DNA of 64,000 nucleotides from assembly GCA_015056865.1 (NCBI GenBank), contig SVFM01000004.1, positions 62,001 to 126,000 of the forward strand, written 5' to 3'. Made by a program: the position numbers and the translations under genes. The notes under the pieces are model-generated. The model was not told where the DNA came from. It saw nothing but the letters and a program-made list of their open reading frames with translations, and made no database searches. This document shows, piece after piece, positions 28,155 to 37,200 of the stretch. This DNA comes from Lachnospiraceae bacterium (GTDB lineage Bacteria; Bacillota; Clostridia; Lachnospirales; Lachnospiraceae). The first letter of the stretch is position 1. Every line of letters starts with the position of its first letter.

Positions 28155-28181
28155 TTAGCACTCTTTGACAAAGAGTGCTAA
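28155..28181 (+). promoter_or_regulatory. CIRCE operator (HrcA binding site)
   Basis: TTAGCACTC, nine bases, GAGTGCTAA: both arms match the CIRCE consensus exactly. HrcA binds CIRCE to repress groE and dnaK operons; here the site lies seven bases upstream of the htpG -35 box. Confidence 0.97.
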
Positions 28182-28188
28182 TTTTGTA

Positions 28189-28217
28189 TTGACTTTTATG
28201 ATGGGTGGGGATAAACT
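28189..28217 (+). promoter_or_regulatory. htpG promoter
   Basis: TTGACT (28189-28194), 17-bp spacer, TAAACT (28212-28217), immediately after CIRCE and about 70 bp before the htpG start. Confidence 0.65.
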
Positions 28218-28289
28218 AAATATCAGTGGACAATCTATTCGACCATATATACAAAAGCATGATAAAAACAAGAAAAGGAAGTGGAAATT

Positions 28290-30338
28290 ATGGCAGTAAA
28301 AACAGGCAGCTTATCAATCAACAGTGAAAATATTTTCCCGATTATCAAGAAATGGTTGTACTCTGATCACGATATTTTTTACAGGGAATTGATCTCCAAC
28401 GGATGTGATGCCATCACTAAGCTGAAGAAGCTGGATATGATGGGGGATTACACTTTGCCGGAGGGCTACAAGGCTAAGATTGAGGTGATTGTCAATCCGG
28501 AGGAAAAGACGTTGACCTTCAAGGATAATGGTCTTGGTATGACGGCCCAGGAGGTGGAGGAGTACATCAACCAGATTGCTTTTTCCGGTGCTACGGATTT
28601 TATTGAAAAGTATAAGGACAAGAGCAACGCAGACCAGATCATCGGACATTTTGGTCTGGGCTTTTACTCCGCATTTATGGTTGCGGATGAGGTTCATATT
28701 GATACACTGTCTTACCAGGCAGGGGCTAAGCCGGTGCACTGGGAGTGCGACGGCGGCACGGAGTTTTCTATGGAGGACGGAGACAAGGCAGAGGTGGGTA
28801 CTACGATCACTCTGTTTTTGAACGAGGACTGTCTGGAGTTCTGCAATGAATATAAGGCCAGAGAAGTGATCAAGAAGTATTGCTCCTTTATGCCCACGGA
28901 GATTTATCTTTCCAAGGCCAAAACCCAGGACACCCAGACCATTAAGACAGAGGAAAAACTGGACACCGATGAAGTGATCGAGACCATCGAACCGGAGAAG
29001 GAAGGCGACTCCGAAAAGCTGAAGATCCGGAAGAGACCGGAGCTTTTGAATGAGACTCAGCCACTTTGGACCAAGAGCCCCAGCGAGTGCAGCAGGGAGG
29101 AGTATCTGGAGTTTTACCGCAAGGTATTCCAGGATTATAAGGAGCCTTTGTTCTGGATCCATTTGAATATGGACTATCCTTTCAACTTAAAGGGTATTCT
29201 GTATTTCCCCAAGATCAATATGGAGTATGAGTCCATTGAAGGTGTGATCAAACTTTACAATAATCAGGTGTTTATAGCAGACAATATCAAGGAGGTCATC
29301 CCGGAGTTTCTCATGCTCTTAAAGGGTGTGATCGATTGTCCGGACCTGCCCTTAAACGTATCCAGAAGTGCGCTGCAGAATGATGGTTTTGTGAAGAAGA
29401 TCTCTGATTATATCACCAAGAAGGTTGCTGACAAGCTGGCCGGCCTTTGCAAAACGGAGAAAGAGGAGTATGAGAAATACTGGGATGATATCAGTCCCTT
29501 TATCAAATATGGTTGTCTGAAGGATGGAAAATTCTGCGAGAAGATGACAGATTATATTCTCTTTAAGAATCTGGACGGTGTGTACATGACCCTGCCCGAG
29601 TGCCTGGAAGTCAACAAGATCGATCCGGATGAAATTGGTGAGACGGCTACGGATGAAGAGGGCAACCAGGTGGAAGCTGAGGTGGTGGAAGAGGAAACTG
29701 AGGCTGCAGAGGATAATGAGAAGAAGGAGAAGGTCATTTACTATGTGACCGATGAACAGCAGCAGAGTCAGTATATCAATATGTTTAAGGCTGCCAAGAT
29801 GGATGCAGTGATCCTGAATCACAATATTGACCAGCACTTTATTTCCCAGCTGGAGGCTAAGAACGAGGGTATCAAATTCCAGCGCATCGACGCGGATCTG
29901 ACCGATACCTTTAAGGCAAAGACTTCCAAGAAAGCTGAAAAAGAGATGGAGCAGCAGGCGCAGGCCATTGCTGAGATTATGAAGAAGGCTCTCAAGAAGG
30001 ACAAACTGCAGGTTAAGGTAGAGAAATTGAAAAACAAGAAGGTTTCCTCGGTGATCACCCTTTCTGAAGAGAGCAGACGCATGCAGGATATGATGAAGAT
30101 GTATTCCATGAACGGTATGGACATGGGTATGTTCGGCGGAGAAGGCGAAACACTGGTTCTGAATGCCAATCATCCTCTGGTGCAGTATGTGACAGAGCAT
30201 CAGGATGGTGAGAATGTGCAGATGATCTGTGAGCAGCTGTATGATCTGGCAAAACTGCAGCATGCACCTTTAAATGCAGAAGATATGACAAAATTTATTG
30301 CCCGTAGCAACGAGATCATGCTCCTGTTGGCAAAATAA
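28290..30338 (+). CDS. htpG: Molecular chaperone HtpG (Hsp90)
   Basis: 682 residues. The N-terminal GHKL ATPase has YRELISNGCDAITKL, FKDNGLGMTAQEV, GHFGLGFYSAFMVAD and GTTITLFL. The middle domain (about 245-460, LYNNQVFIADN, VDCPDLPLNVSRSALQ-like) carries the conserved Arg; the C-terminal dimer domain follows an acidic Glu-rich insert near residues 455-480. The start is the ATG at 28290 after AGGAAGTGG; a GTG nine bases upstream is less likely. Heat-shock control by HrcA is indicated by the CIRCE site. greA follows after 11 bp. Confidence 0.97.
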   Translation: MAVKTGSLSINSENIFPIIKKWLYSDHDIFYRELISNGCDAITKLKKLDMMGDYTLPEGYKAKIEVIVNPEEKTLTFKDNGLGMTAQEVEEYINQIAFSGATDFIEKYKDKSNADQIIGHFGLGFYSAFMVADEVHIDTLSYQAGAKPVHWECDGGTEFSMEDGDKAEVGTTITLFLNEDCLEFCNEYKAREVIKKYCSFMPTEIYLSKAKTQDTQTIKTEEKLDTDEVIETIEPEKEGDSEKLKIRKRPELLNETQPLWTKSPSECSREEYLEFYRKVFQDYKEPLFWIHLNMDYPFNLKGILYFPKINMEYESIEGVIKLYNNQVFIADNIKEVIPEFLMLLKGVIDCPDLPLNVSRSALQNDGFVKKISDYITKKVADKLAGLCKTEKEEYEKYWDDISPFIKYGCLKDGKFCEKMTDYILFKNLDGVYMTLPECLEVNKIDPDEIGETATDEEGNQVEAEVVEEETEAAEDNEKKEKVIYYVTDEQQQSQYINMFKAAKMDAVILNHNIDQHFISQLEAKNEGIKFQRIDADLTDTFKAKTSKKAEKEMEQQAQAIAEIMKKALKKDKLQVKVEKLKNKKVSSVITLSEESRRMQDMMKMYSMNGMDMGMFGGEGETLVLNANHPLVQYVTEHQDGENVQMICEQLYDLAKLQHAPLNAEDMTKFIARSNEIMLLLAK

Positions 30339-30349
30339 AGAGGTAAATC

Positions 30350-30850
30350 ATGCACAATGAACTGACCCAAAGTGATATTCAGAAGATGGAAGAGGAGATT
30401 GAGTTCCGCAAGCTGGTGGAGCGTCCCAGACTGATTGAGGACGTGAAGGAAGCCAGAGCCCATGGGGATCTGAGTGAGAATTTTGAATATTACGCTGCAA
30501 AACGTGCCAAAAATCAGAATGAAAGCCGCATCCGTTATCTGGAGAGGATGATCCGCACTGCCCAGGTGGTGTCTGATGAGTCCAAAGAGGATGAGGTGGG
30601 TATCAACAACACTGTGACAGTCAGATTTGTGGATGACGGAAGTCAGGAGACCTACCGGATCGTGACCACAGTGCGGGGCAATTCTCTGGCAGGGCTGATC
30701 AGCAATGAGTCGCCCTTGGGAAAGGCACTGCTTGGCTGCAAGGAGGGGCAGAGGGTGCATGTAGCGGTAGGCGCCGGGGGTTATGATGTGGATATCATTC
30801 ATATCGACAAGACCGAGGACGACAGTCAGGATAAGTTAAGAAGTTTTTAG
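30350..30850 (+). CDS. GreA/GreB family transcription elongation factor
   Basis: 166 residues. The N-terminal coiled coil (LTQSDIQKMEEEIEFRKL ... EARAHGDLSENFEYYAAK) carries the acidic D-L-S-E-N-F tip used to stimulate RNA cleavage by backtracked polymerase. The C-terminal FKBP-like domain has RIVTTVRGN and ESPLGKALLGCKEGQRV. GAGGT precedes the ATG. Probably co-transcribed with htpG, which would place a Gre factor under heat-shock control. Confidence 0.9.
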   Translation: MHNELTQSDIQKMEEEIEFRKLVERPRLIEDVKEARAHGDLSENFEYYAAKRAKNQNESRIRYLERMIRTAQVVSDESKEDEVGINNTVTVRFVDDGSQETYRIVTTVRGNSLAGLISNESPLGKALLGCKEGQRVHVAVGAGGYDVDIIHIDKTEDDSQDKLRSF

Positions 30851-30857
30851 ATGGCCA

Positions 30858-30894
30858 AAGGCCGGCATCCCTTAATCAGGGATTTGCCGGCCTT
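30858..30894. terminator. Bidirectional terminator between greA and the deacetylase gene
   Basis: AAGGCCGGCA pairs with TGCCGGCCTT, with an inner TCCCT/AGGGA stem. The stop codon of the minus-strand gene lies inside the hairpin. Confidence 0.75.
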
Positions 30895-31840
30895 GATGAT
30901 TCATATGATAATTATCTTTGTAGATCAATTCTGAGACGGTTACGAAGGTATAGCCTTTTTCCTTCAGGGCGGGTATCATCTTGTCCAGACAGTCTACGGT
31001 GCTTTGGGCACCGTTGTGGCAAAGGATGATGGAGCCATTGCCCAGATTTTTGTGTTCTGTGACGATCTTGAAGACTTCGTCGCCGTCTTCCTTCATCCAG
31101 TCCAGACTGTCCACATCCCACTGGATGGAGTAGTAGCCACATTCTACAGCGGTATTGACCACATCATTGTTGTAGGCTCCGTAGGGAGGGCGGAACAGGA
31201 ACATGTCATAGCCGGTCAGCTCCAGTACTTCATCATGCAGGACCATTAACTCACTCTTTATTTTTTCGACGGTCTGTTCACTCATATCTAAGTGATTGTC
31301 GCCATGATTTCCCAGTTCATGTCCGGCATCGATAACGGCCTTTACGCCTTCCGGATGTTCTGACACCCAACGTCCTGTGGCAAAAAAGGTTACTTTTACA
31401 TCATGCTTGTCCAGAATCTCAAGCAGTTGGTCTGTGTATTCATTTCCATAGTTTGCGTCAAGCGTCAGGGCAATCTTGGGCTCGTCTGTCTGTACGCAGT
31501 AGATGGGAAGATCCCGCTTGCCTGCAAGGCTGAGGCCCATAACGGGGACCGGTTTGGTGGTCTCCGGTTCCTGAGATGCGTCCGGCTCTTGGGAGGGTTC
31601 TACTGAAGACTCAGGTTCCTGGGAGAGTTGTTCAGAGGACTCCGGCTCCTGAGAGGATTCCGGTGATTCTGAGGATGGCTCCACAGAAGGTTCCAATGAC
31701 TCAACGCTCTGTGAAGAAGAGGGCTGTGAGGTCAATATATCATCCGGAGATAGGGTTTGATCCATATCTTTTCCGCATCCTGCTACAAGAGCCAGGGTTA
31801 ATCCAAAGGTAAAAATAAGGGGTAAAATTTTTCTTTTCAT
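30872..31840 (-). CDS. Polysaccharide deacetylase family lipoprotein
   Basis: 322 residues. The lipoprotein signal peptide ends in LALVAGC. It is followed by a 70-residue Ser/Glu/Pro-rich spacer of QEPESS-like repeats, which positions the catalytic domain away from the membrane. The NodB domain has ALTLDANYGN in place of the usual TFDD, then VTFFATGRWV, GHELGNHGDNHLDM (metal-binding His pair), FRPPYGAYN and IILCHNG. The variant first motif is typical of PdaA-like clostridial enzymes acting on peptidoglycan or related glycans. I start at the ATG at 31840; the longer frame to 32125 is unsupported. Confidence 0.88.
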   Translation of the reverse strand: MKRKILPLIFTFGLTLALVAGCGKDMDQTLSPDDILTSQPSSSQSVESLEPSVEPSSESPESSQEPESSEQLSQEPESSVEPSQEPDASQEPETTKPVPVMGLSLAGKRDLPIYCVQTDEPKIALTLDANYGNEYTDQLLEILDKHDVKVTFFATGRWVSEHPEGVKAVIDAGHELGNHGDNHLDMSEQTVEKIKSELMVLHDEVLELTGYDMFLFRPPYGAYNNDVVNTAVECGYYSIQWDVDSLDWMKEDGDEVFKIVTEHKNLGNGSIILCHNGAQSTVDCLDKMIPALKEKGYTFVTVSELIYKDNYHMNHQGRQIPD

Positions 31841-31941
31841 ACTGTTCTCATCTTTCTGTTGTGCTATTTTTTGTAAGAATAGTATAAGCATAAACAGGGG
31901 GTATGTGCAAGTAAAATCGTAAGAAATAAACAGAAAATGTA

Positions 31942-31980
31942 TTGATATTTCCTGCTGTAAAGTATATACTAAGTATATAC
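31942..31980 (+). promoter_or_regulatory. mazEF promoter with overlapping twin operator
   Basis: TTGATA (31942-31947), 17-bp spacer, TATACT (31965-31970). The self-complementary octamer GTATATAC occurs at 31962-31969 and 31973-31980, three bases apart, and covers the -10 box and start point. MazE-type antitoxins repress their own promoter, so this is the likely MazE(F) operator. Confidence 0.75.
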
Positions 31981-32000
31981 GATTTTTGAGGAGGTTTTGT

Positions 32001-32243
32001 ATGCAAGCGCAAGTAAAGGAATGGGGAAATAGCCAGGGAATCAGACTGTCGAAAGAAATATTAAAAAGTGCGGGAATTGCAGTGAACGAGATTTTGGATG
32101 TAACAGTATCAAATGGTGTTATCACTTTAGCAAAACCATTTCGTCATAAGACTTTAGAGGAAAGAGCTGCCCAGTTCGACGGAAAGCTAATGCTTGATGG
32201 AGAATATGATTGGGGAGAACCCTTGGGAAGAGAGGTATGGTGA
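32001..32243 (+). CDS. mazE: MazE-type antitoxin (AbrB fold)
   Basis: 80 residues. The N-terminal swapped-hairpin DNA-binding domain shows VKEWGNSQGIRLSKEILKSAGI and VNEILDVTVSNGVITLAK; the C-terminal 30 residues (EERAAQFDG, EYDWGEPLGREVW) are the acidic toxin-binding tail. GAGGAGG lies eight bases before the ATG. Its stop overlaps the mazF start (TGATG). Confidence 0.93.
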   Translation: MQAQVKEWGNSQGIRLSKEILKSAGIAVNEILDVTVSNGVITLAKPFRHKTLEERAAQFDGKLMLDGEYDWGEPLGREVW

Positions 32244-32545
32244 TGGAAGATGTATGTCAGGGAGATATTCTCAGGATTGAGAATATTAGACATCCGGTAT
32301 TGGTTGCCAGCAAAAATTTTTTCAATCGCAGCGGCGCTGTGATAGGATGTCCTATTATTAAGAATTCTAATCCGGGACCGCTTCATATATGGATGTCCAC
32401 GGAAAATATAGAAGGATATATACAGTGCGAAAAGCTTGCATTGCTGGATTTATCTGTCCGCGGACATATAAAAATAGATGTATTGCCAATTTCTGAAATG
32501 ATGAATGTATCAGATGCTATTCAAGGTATCTTTGAGTATATTTGA
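32243..32545 (+). CDS. mazF: MazF-type endoribonuclease toxin
   Basis: 100 residues, PemK/MazF fold: VCQGDILRIENIRHPVLVASK, then IGCPIIKNS and the late GYIQCEKLALLDLSVRGH. MazF toxins cut mRNA at short sequences and are held inactive by MazE. The usual basic RxG near the N-terminus is not obvious here (RIENIRHP), so activity should not be assumed. I take the ATG at 32243, overlapping the mazE stop, with AGAGGT upstream; 32237 is the alternative. A terminator follows. Confidence 0.9.
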   Translation: MEDVCQGDILRIENIRHPVLVASKNFFNRSGAVIGCPIIKNSNPGPLHIWMSTENIEGYIQCEKLALLDLSVRGHIKIDVLPISEMMNVSDAIQGIFEYI

Positions 32546-32573
32546 GGATGTTGTATGAGCGTGCATAATGCAT

Positions 32574-32600
32574 AAATCCCTGCTGCGGCAGGGATTTTGT
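32574..32600 (+). terminator. Terminator of mazEF
   Basis: AAATCCCTGC pairs with GCAGGGATTT around TGCG, followed by TGTCTG. The A/T flanks make it usable on both strands. Confidence 0.85.
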
Positions 32601-32620
32601 CTGTTAAAGGTTTTCAATAT

Positions 32621-33886
32621 TCACCCTGGCTCTGCAATTCTGCTGACACCCACGTAAATGCGGGAGATGGCGTACCAGGTGGCAAAGTCCACCACACCTG
32701 TAACGGGTAGGGCAAAAATCCGCTGGAAGGTACGCACGGATTCTGCGGTCAGAGGGCCGTAGATGCCATCAGCGATGAGTGTAGGGACGGCCGGATAATT
32801 TTCGGCAATTCGGTTCAGCTGTTGCTGTAGCTGACGTACCTTGTCTCCGGAGGCTCCCACGGTAAGATTGTAGCCTGGGAAGGAGGAGGGGACACCGGAG
32901 ATCATATCAGCGGTGTTGATATACATATCATTCCCGTAATAGTAGCGGATGATCTCAATGGCAGAGTATCCCTCATCCCCCAGATATTTGGAGCCCCACT
33001 GGCTTAAGCCTTCGCACTGGGTGCGGTTACCGTCACAGTAGGAAGTGAAAATGGGCTGACGCACTCCGGGGCGGGACAGATAATTGTTAAAAATACTGTC
33101 CACCAGCACATCAATGTTTTCGTAAGTGTTCCGGCCATAGATCCACTTCTGGTCATAGGCAGTGCTGGAAGTGATGGTAAAATCATAACCCTGATTCCGG
33201 TACCACTCGGTATATACCCGATTCAGTGTAAAAGACATAATGACCAATATGTTTGCGTAAATGGTTGCTTCCGGCCAGGTGGCGTAGATTTCGGAGGAGG
33301 CCACGTTTTTGATGTAATCCGTGTATTTGACCCAGTAATTGGGGGCGCTGCTGTCATTAGGCACACCGTCGTGAACGATAACGTATTCCGGAATAACCAC
33401 GCGGCTCAAGACGATCTCGCCGGTGTCCGGAAGGGGTTTGATCTCTGCTTCCGGTATTTTGGGTGGGAAATCGCCGAATAAAGTGTGAGGTGGAATGATA
33501 ATGATTCTTTCGTTTTCCTCTGTGATTTCCAGGGGATTCATGCGGATGGACTGCAGGGAAAATTCATCGGCCAGCAGTTGGGAGCCGAATACTTGTACCG
33601 GCTCATAGCCTTCTGCGACCACTTCGATATTATATTCCGCATAGGGCTGTACTTCTGAGGGTGACAGGCTTAAGGAAAGAGGCGGGGTGGGAAGAGTGAC
33701 TGGTTCGGTTAATCCGGATTCGTCGGTAGACAAATCTGCTATGATGGTGTCCGGTGTATCTGTGGGACTGATGGTTACGCGGGCGCCCTGTATGGGGATC
33801 ATGCCCAGTGTGGAAATGACATTGACACGTATTACGCCGGCAGCATCACCGTTTTCCTGCAAGGCGTATAATTCTTTTTGGGACAT
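32621..33886 (-). CDS. SpoIID-like protein with C-terminal peptidoglycan-binding domain
   Basis: 421 residues without a signal peptide (starts MSQKELYALQ). An N-terminal Ig/carboxypeptidase-regulatory-like domain (GVIRVNVISTLGMIPIQGARVTI, with a second like part near 85-115) is followed by a central SpoIID-like domain. That domain has YIKNVASSEIYATWPEA and GLSQWGSKYLGDEGYSAIEIIRYYYG. The C-terminal PG_binding_1 repeat (GDKVRQLQQQLNRI ... IADGIYGPLTAESVRTFQ) completes it. SpoIID is a lytic transglycosylase of engulfment. Lack of a secretion signal suggests a mother-cell or spore-coat role; this is inference. GAGGTC precedes the ATG. Confidence 0.8.
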   Translation of the reverse strand: MSQKELYALQENGDAAGVIRVNVISTLGMIPIQGARVTISPTDTPDTIIADLSTDESGLTEPVTLPTPPLSLSLSPSEVQPYAEYNIEVVAEGYEPVQVFGSQLLADEFSLQSIRMNPLEITEENERIIIIPPHTLFGDFPPKIPEAEIKPLPDTGEIVLSRVVIPEYVIVHDGVPNDSSAPNYWVKYTDYIKNVASSEIYATWPEATIYANILVIMSFTLNRVYTEWYRNQGYDFTITSSTAYDQKWIYGRNTYENIDVLVDSIFNNYLSRPGVRQPIFTSYCDGNRTQCEGLSQWGSKYLGDEGYSAIEIIRYYYGNDMYINTADMISGVPSSFPGYNLTVGASGDKVRQLQQQLNRIAENYPAVPTLIADGIYGPLTAESVRTFQRIFALPVTGVVDFATWYAISRIYVGVSRIAEPG

Positions 33887-33963
33887 AAAAGACCTCGGTA
33901 TCTTTGCTTATGGTAATATATGCGGAGGGCTCGTTTTATTTGCAGAGGATTTGCAGAATATAT

Positions 33964-33993
33964 TTGCTTAACTCCCCGACAAGATGGTATAAT
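33964..33993 (+). promoter_or_regulatory. Extended -10 promoter of the DUF5717 operon
   Basis: TGGTATAAT at 33985-33993 is a perfect TATAAT with the TGN extension; TTGCTT at 33964-33969 is a partial -35 with an 18-bp spacer. The predicted start near 34000 falls just before the structured element. Confidence 0.7.
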
Positions 33994-34003
33994 ATTCTAA
34001 ACA

Positions 34004-34189
34004 GCTCAGAGACAAGCACCTGCGTTCGGAAGACCCCACGCAAATGCTTGCATTTAGTCGTGGGGTCTTCCGAACGCAGGTATTTGGCGAAAGCCCAAGA
34101 GTCCGCTAATCCTCAGGATTAGTGGACGCAGGTATTTGGCGAAAGCCCAAGAGTCCGCTAATCCTGAGGATTAGCGGACGTCTCTGAGC
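34004..34189 (+). repeat. Multi-branched palindromic element in the 5' leader of the DUF5717 operon
   Basis: GCTCAGAGAC (34004-34013) and GTCTCTGAGC (34180-34189) are exact outer arms. Between them lie a 23-bp perfect hairpin (34018-34040 with 34059-34081), then twice a small stem TTGGC-GAAA-GCCCAA (a GNRA-type loop, with a bulged C) followed by a palindrome of about 25 bases around TCCGCTAATCCT. Together they would fold as a closed multi-branch RNA. The region 33887-34233 holds no gene; it contains this element, the promoter and a 44-base spacer with the ribosome site. It may be a leader RNA or a mobile palindromic repeat. Confidence 0.75.
34074..34177 (+). repeat. Two tandem 52-bp direct repeats
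   Basis: Units 34074-34125 and 34126-34177 begin ACGCAGGTATTTGGCGAAAG and differ at only two positions (34114 C versus 34166 G; 34123 T versus 34175 C). The second change restores a perfect palindrome arm (GATTAGCGG). Both lie inside the element 34004-34189. Confidence 0.95.
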
Positions 34190-34233
34190 ACAAGTATGGG
34201 TATTGTACGTCCGGACGCAGAAAGGTGGATATG

Positions 34234-37200
34234 ATGAGAGAACAGATCAAAACAATTTTAGATGGAAGCTTTGATTATGACAGAGGTTCTCTGTGCTTTT
34301 CATGTCCGAAGATTGAGATGGAGGCCAGGCCCGGCGGGCAGGTAGAAGGGGCATTTCAGATTTATGGGGAAAGTGGGAAACTGCTTTCCGGTCAGGTGGT
34401 TTCATCGGATATGAGGATGGAGTGTCTCACACCGTCTTTTGCGGGGAACGGTGAGGAAATTTCTTATCGCTTCCGGGCAAAAGGAATGGCAGAAGGGGAG
34501 TGTGTCAGCGGAGAATTTTTGGTGATCAGCAGTCAGGGGGAGTATACCCTTCCCTTTGAGGTAAGTATTGTATCTCCGGAGATAGAATCATCCTTGGGGA
34601 CCATCAAAAACTTGTTTCATTTTACCAATCTGGCGAAGGTGGATCCGGACGAGGCGCTGAAGATTTTTTATTCCCCGGACTTTAAGCATATCTTTACGGA
34701 TGGGGATGCACAGTATTATCCGCTCTACCTGGGCATGTCTGTTTGCCCAGGCAACTGTCGGAATATGGAAGAATTTTTGATCGCTGCCGGCAAGAAGCAG
34801 CGGGTGGAATATTTGCTTTCCGACAGCCGGATCCTTCTGGAAAATCCCGGGCCGGAGGAATTGTACACGCTGACCGTGACCAGGAATGGCTGGGGATATG
34901 TGGAGCTGAAAATAGAGACAGAAGGGGATTTCTTCCATACAGAAAAGAATCGTCTTGGCGAGGATGATTTTTTGGGCAATCATTGTAAATTGCCGATTTA
35001 TATAGATACGGACAGATTACACGGCGGTAAAAATATGGGCCGCATAATGCTGAGGGCAGGCCATCGGGAGATTGTCATTCCTATCACTGTTGTCTGGCAT
35101 CCTACGTCCCGGGAATGCTGTGATTCTACCAGACGCCGCAGACTGGTCATACAGTTTATGGAGTATTACCAGGCGTTTCGCATGAAAAGAATGCCTGCCT
35201 CTGCCTGGCGGGAGGAGACGGGGAGGCTTTTGGACGGACTTGACACCATGGATGGAGGGGAATTGTCTGTCACCCTGCTGAAGGCACATCTGTTGATCAC
35301 CCAGGAGCGAAGGATGGAGGCCGGACTGTTGCTGGAGGGCGCAGCCGGTGAATTGGCCTGCCTGGAGGAAGAGGAACCGGTGCTGCAGGCCTATTATCTG
35401 TATTTGACCACATTGGTCAGTGAAGAGGAGGGCTATGCCAGACAGGTCGCCAGGCAGGTGGAGAAATTGTACAAACGTCATAAGGAGCAATGGAGAATTG
35501 CCTGGTTGCTTCTTTATCTGTCAGAGGAATATGAAAAAAGTGCTACGCGCAAACTACTATTTTTGGAAGAACAGTTTGTCAGAGGGTGTACCAGCCCTGT
35601 TTTATACATAGAAGCTCTGGTTTTGTTGCATGCCAATCCGGCTCTTTTGATGAAACTGGATGGGTTTGAAAAGCAGGTACTCTATTATGGGGCCCGCAAA
35701 AAATATTTATCAGCTGACTTGATTGCTCAGGCAGTGTACCTGATCAGGAAAGGAAGAGAGTACTCCGGAAACATGCTGCGCCTTTTGATCGCCTGCTATG
35801 AGATGCAGGAAGATGATGGGATATTGCAGGAAATCTGTACTCTGCTTATCCGGGGCGGCAAAGTGGGTCCTGAATATTTCCCTTGGTATGAAAAGGGGAC
35901 CTTGCGCAATCTGCGGATCACCCGTCTTTATGATTACTATATGATGTCTCTGGATCTGGGTCAGGAGAGACAACTGCCCAAGATGGTGCTCTTGTATTTT
36001 TCTTACCAGAGTAACCTGAACTATGAGCGGAGTGCTTATTTGTATGCCTATATCCACAGAAATCGAAAAGAGCATGAGGACTTGTATATCAGTTATCTGC
36101 AGCAGATAGAGCGGTTTCTTCCTGAGCAGATCAGAAGAGGACATATCAACCGGGATCTGGCTTACTTGTATGGGCATGCCCTGAACCCGGCATTGTTGGA
36201 TGAGACATTGGCAGGAGCCTTGGCGGATCTGCTCTTTGCTCATCAGGTTACGGTGGAGCAATCTGAACTTCGGCAGGTTGTACTGTGTCAGCCTATGTGG
36301 AAGGGAGAGCAGATGGTTCCCTTGCATGACAGGAAGGCCCGGGTGCAGATCTATGGGAAGGATTGGCTGATCTTATTCGAGGACAGCCGGGGCAACCGTT
36401 ATGCATCGGATATTTCTTATCGCATGGAGTCCATGCCTGTTCCGGATGGATTGTCGGATGCAATAGAGCCCTTGGTCCGGGGGCACTGGCTTTATGACCT
36501 GTCCCGTTGCAGAAGGAATGGCAGATGGTTGGAGATCAGTTCGGAGAATGTGGAGCGTTTTAGAAACTTGTGGGAGTGCGAAGAACTTCCAGAAACGTAT
36601 CGGTTGGAGATAGGGGTTCGTTTATTGCCCTATTATTATGAATGTGATCAAATGCAACAGCTGGACACCCTTTTGGAGCAGTTTATGGGCCATACGATCC
36701 CGGGAGAGATGCAGGCGGAAGTGCTGCACTATCTAGTACAGCGGGGACAATTTTCCTGTGCGGATGAGCTGGTGCGTGAGTTTGGACCTTACCGAATGTC
36801 TGAGCAGGTGCTGTCCCGCCTTTACAGCGGATGGTTGCAAATGAAAGGGCAATTGGAAGATTTTCAGTTGACGGAAATCCTGCGGTATGTGTTCCGGAAG
36901 GATGTGTCCACGGAGAATATCTTGGAGTATCTGGGGCGATATGACCGGGGAAGTACACAGGAATTGTTGCAGCTTTGGAAAGCCTCCCGCAGACAGGGCG
37001 TAGAAGTGTGGAAGTTGGCAGAACGGATTCTGCTGCAGATGCTTTTTACCGGCACAGATGCAAAAGAGAAAATGGCTGTTTTCCGGGACTATGCGGACAG
37101 CCCGGCGGATCCTGACGTGAAAGCCGCTGTGCTCACCGAATGTGCCCACAGATATTTTGTCAGGCGGGAGACTATAGATCCCGCAGTCTTTCGTGAAATG

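Noticed and set aside
31841..32125. N-terminal extension of the polysaccharide deacetylase
   Set aside because: It would place 95 residues before a clear lipoprotein signal peptide and cover the mazEF promoter.
34074..34177. Possible CRISPR array
   Set aside because: Only two units, directly abutting with no spacers, and no cas genes nearby.
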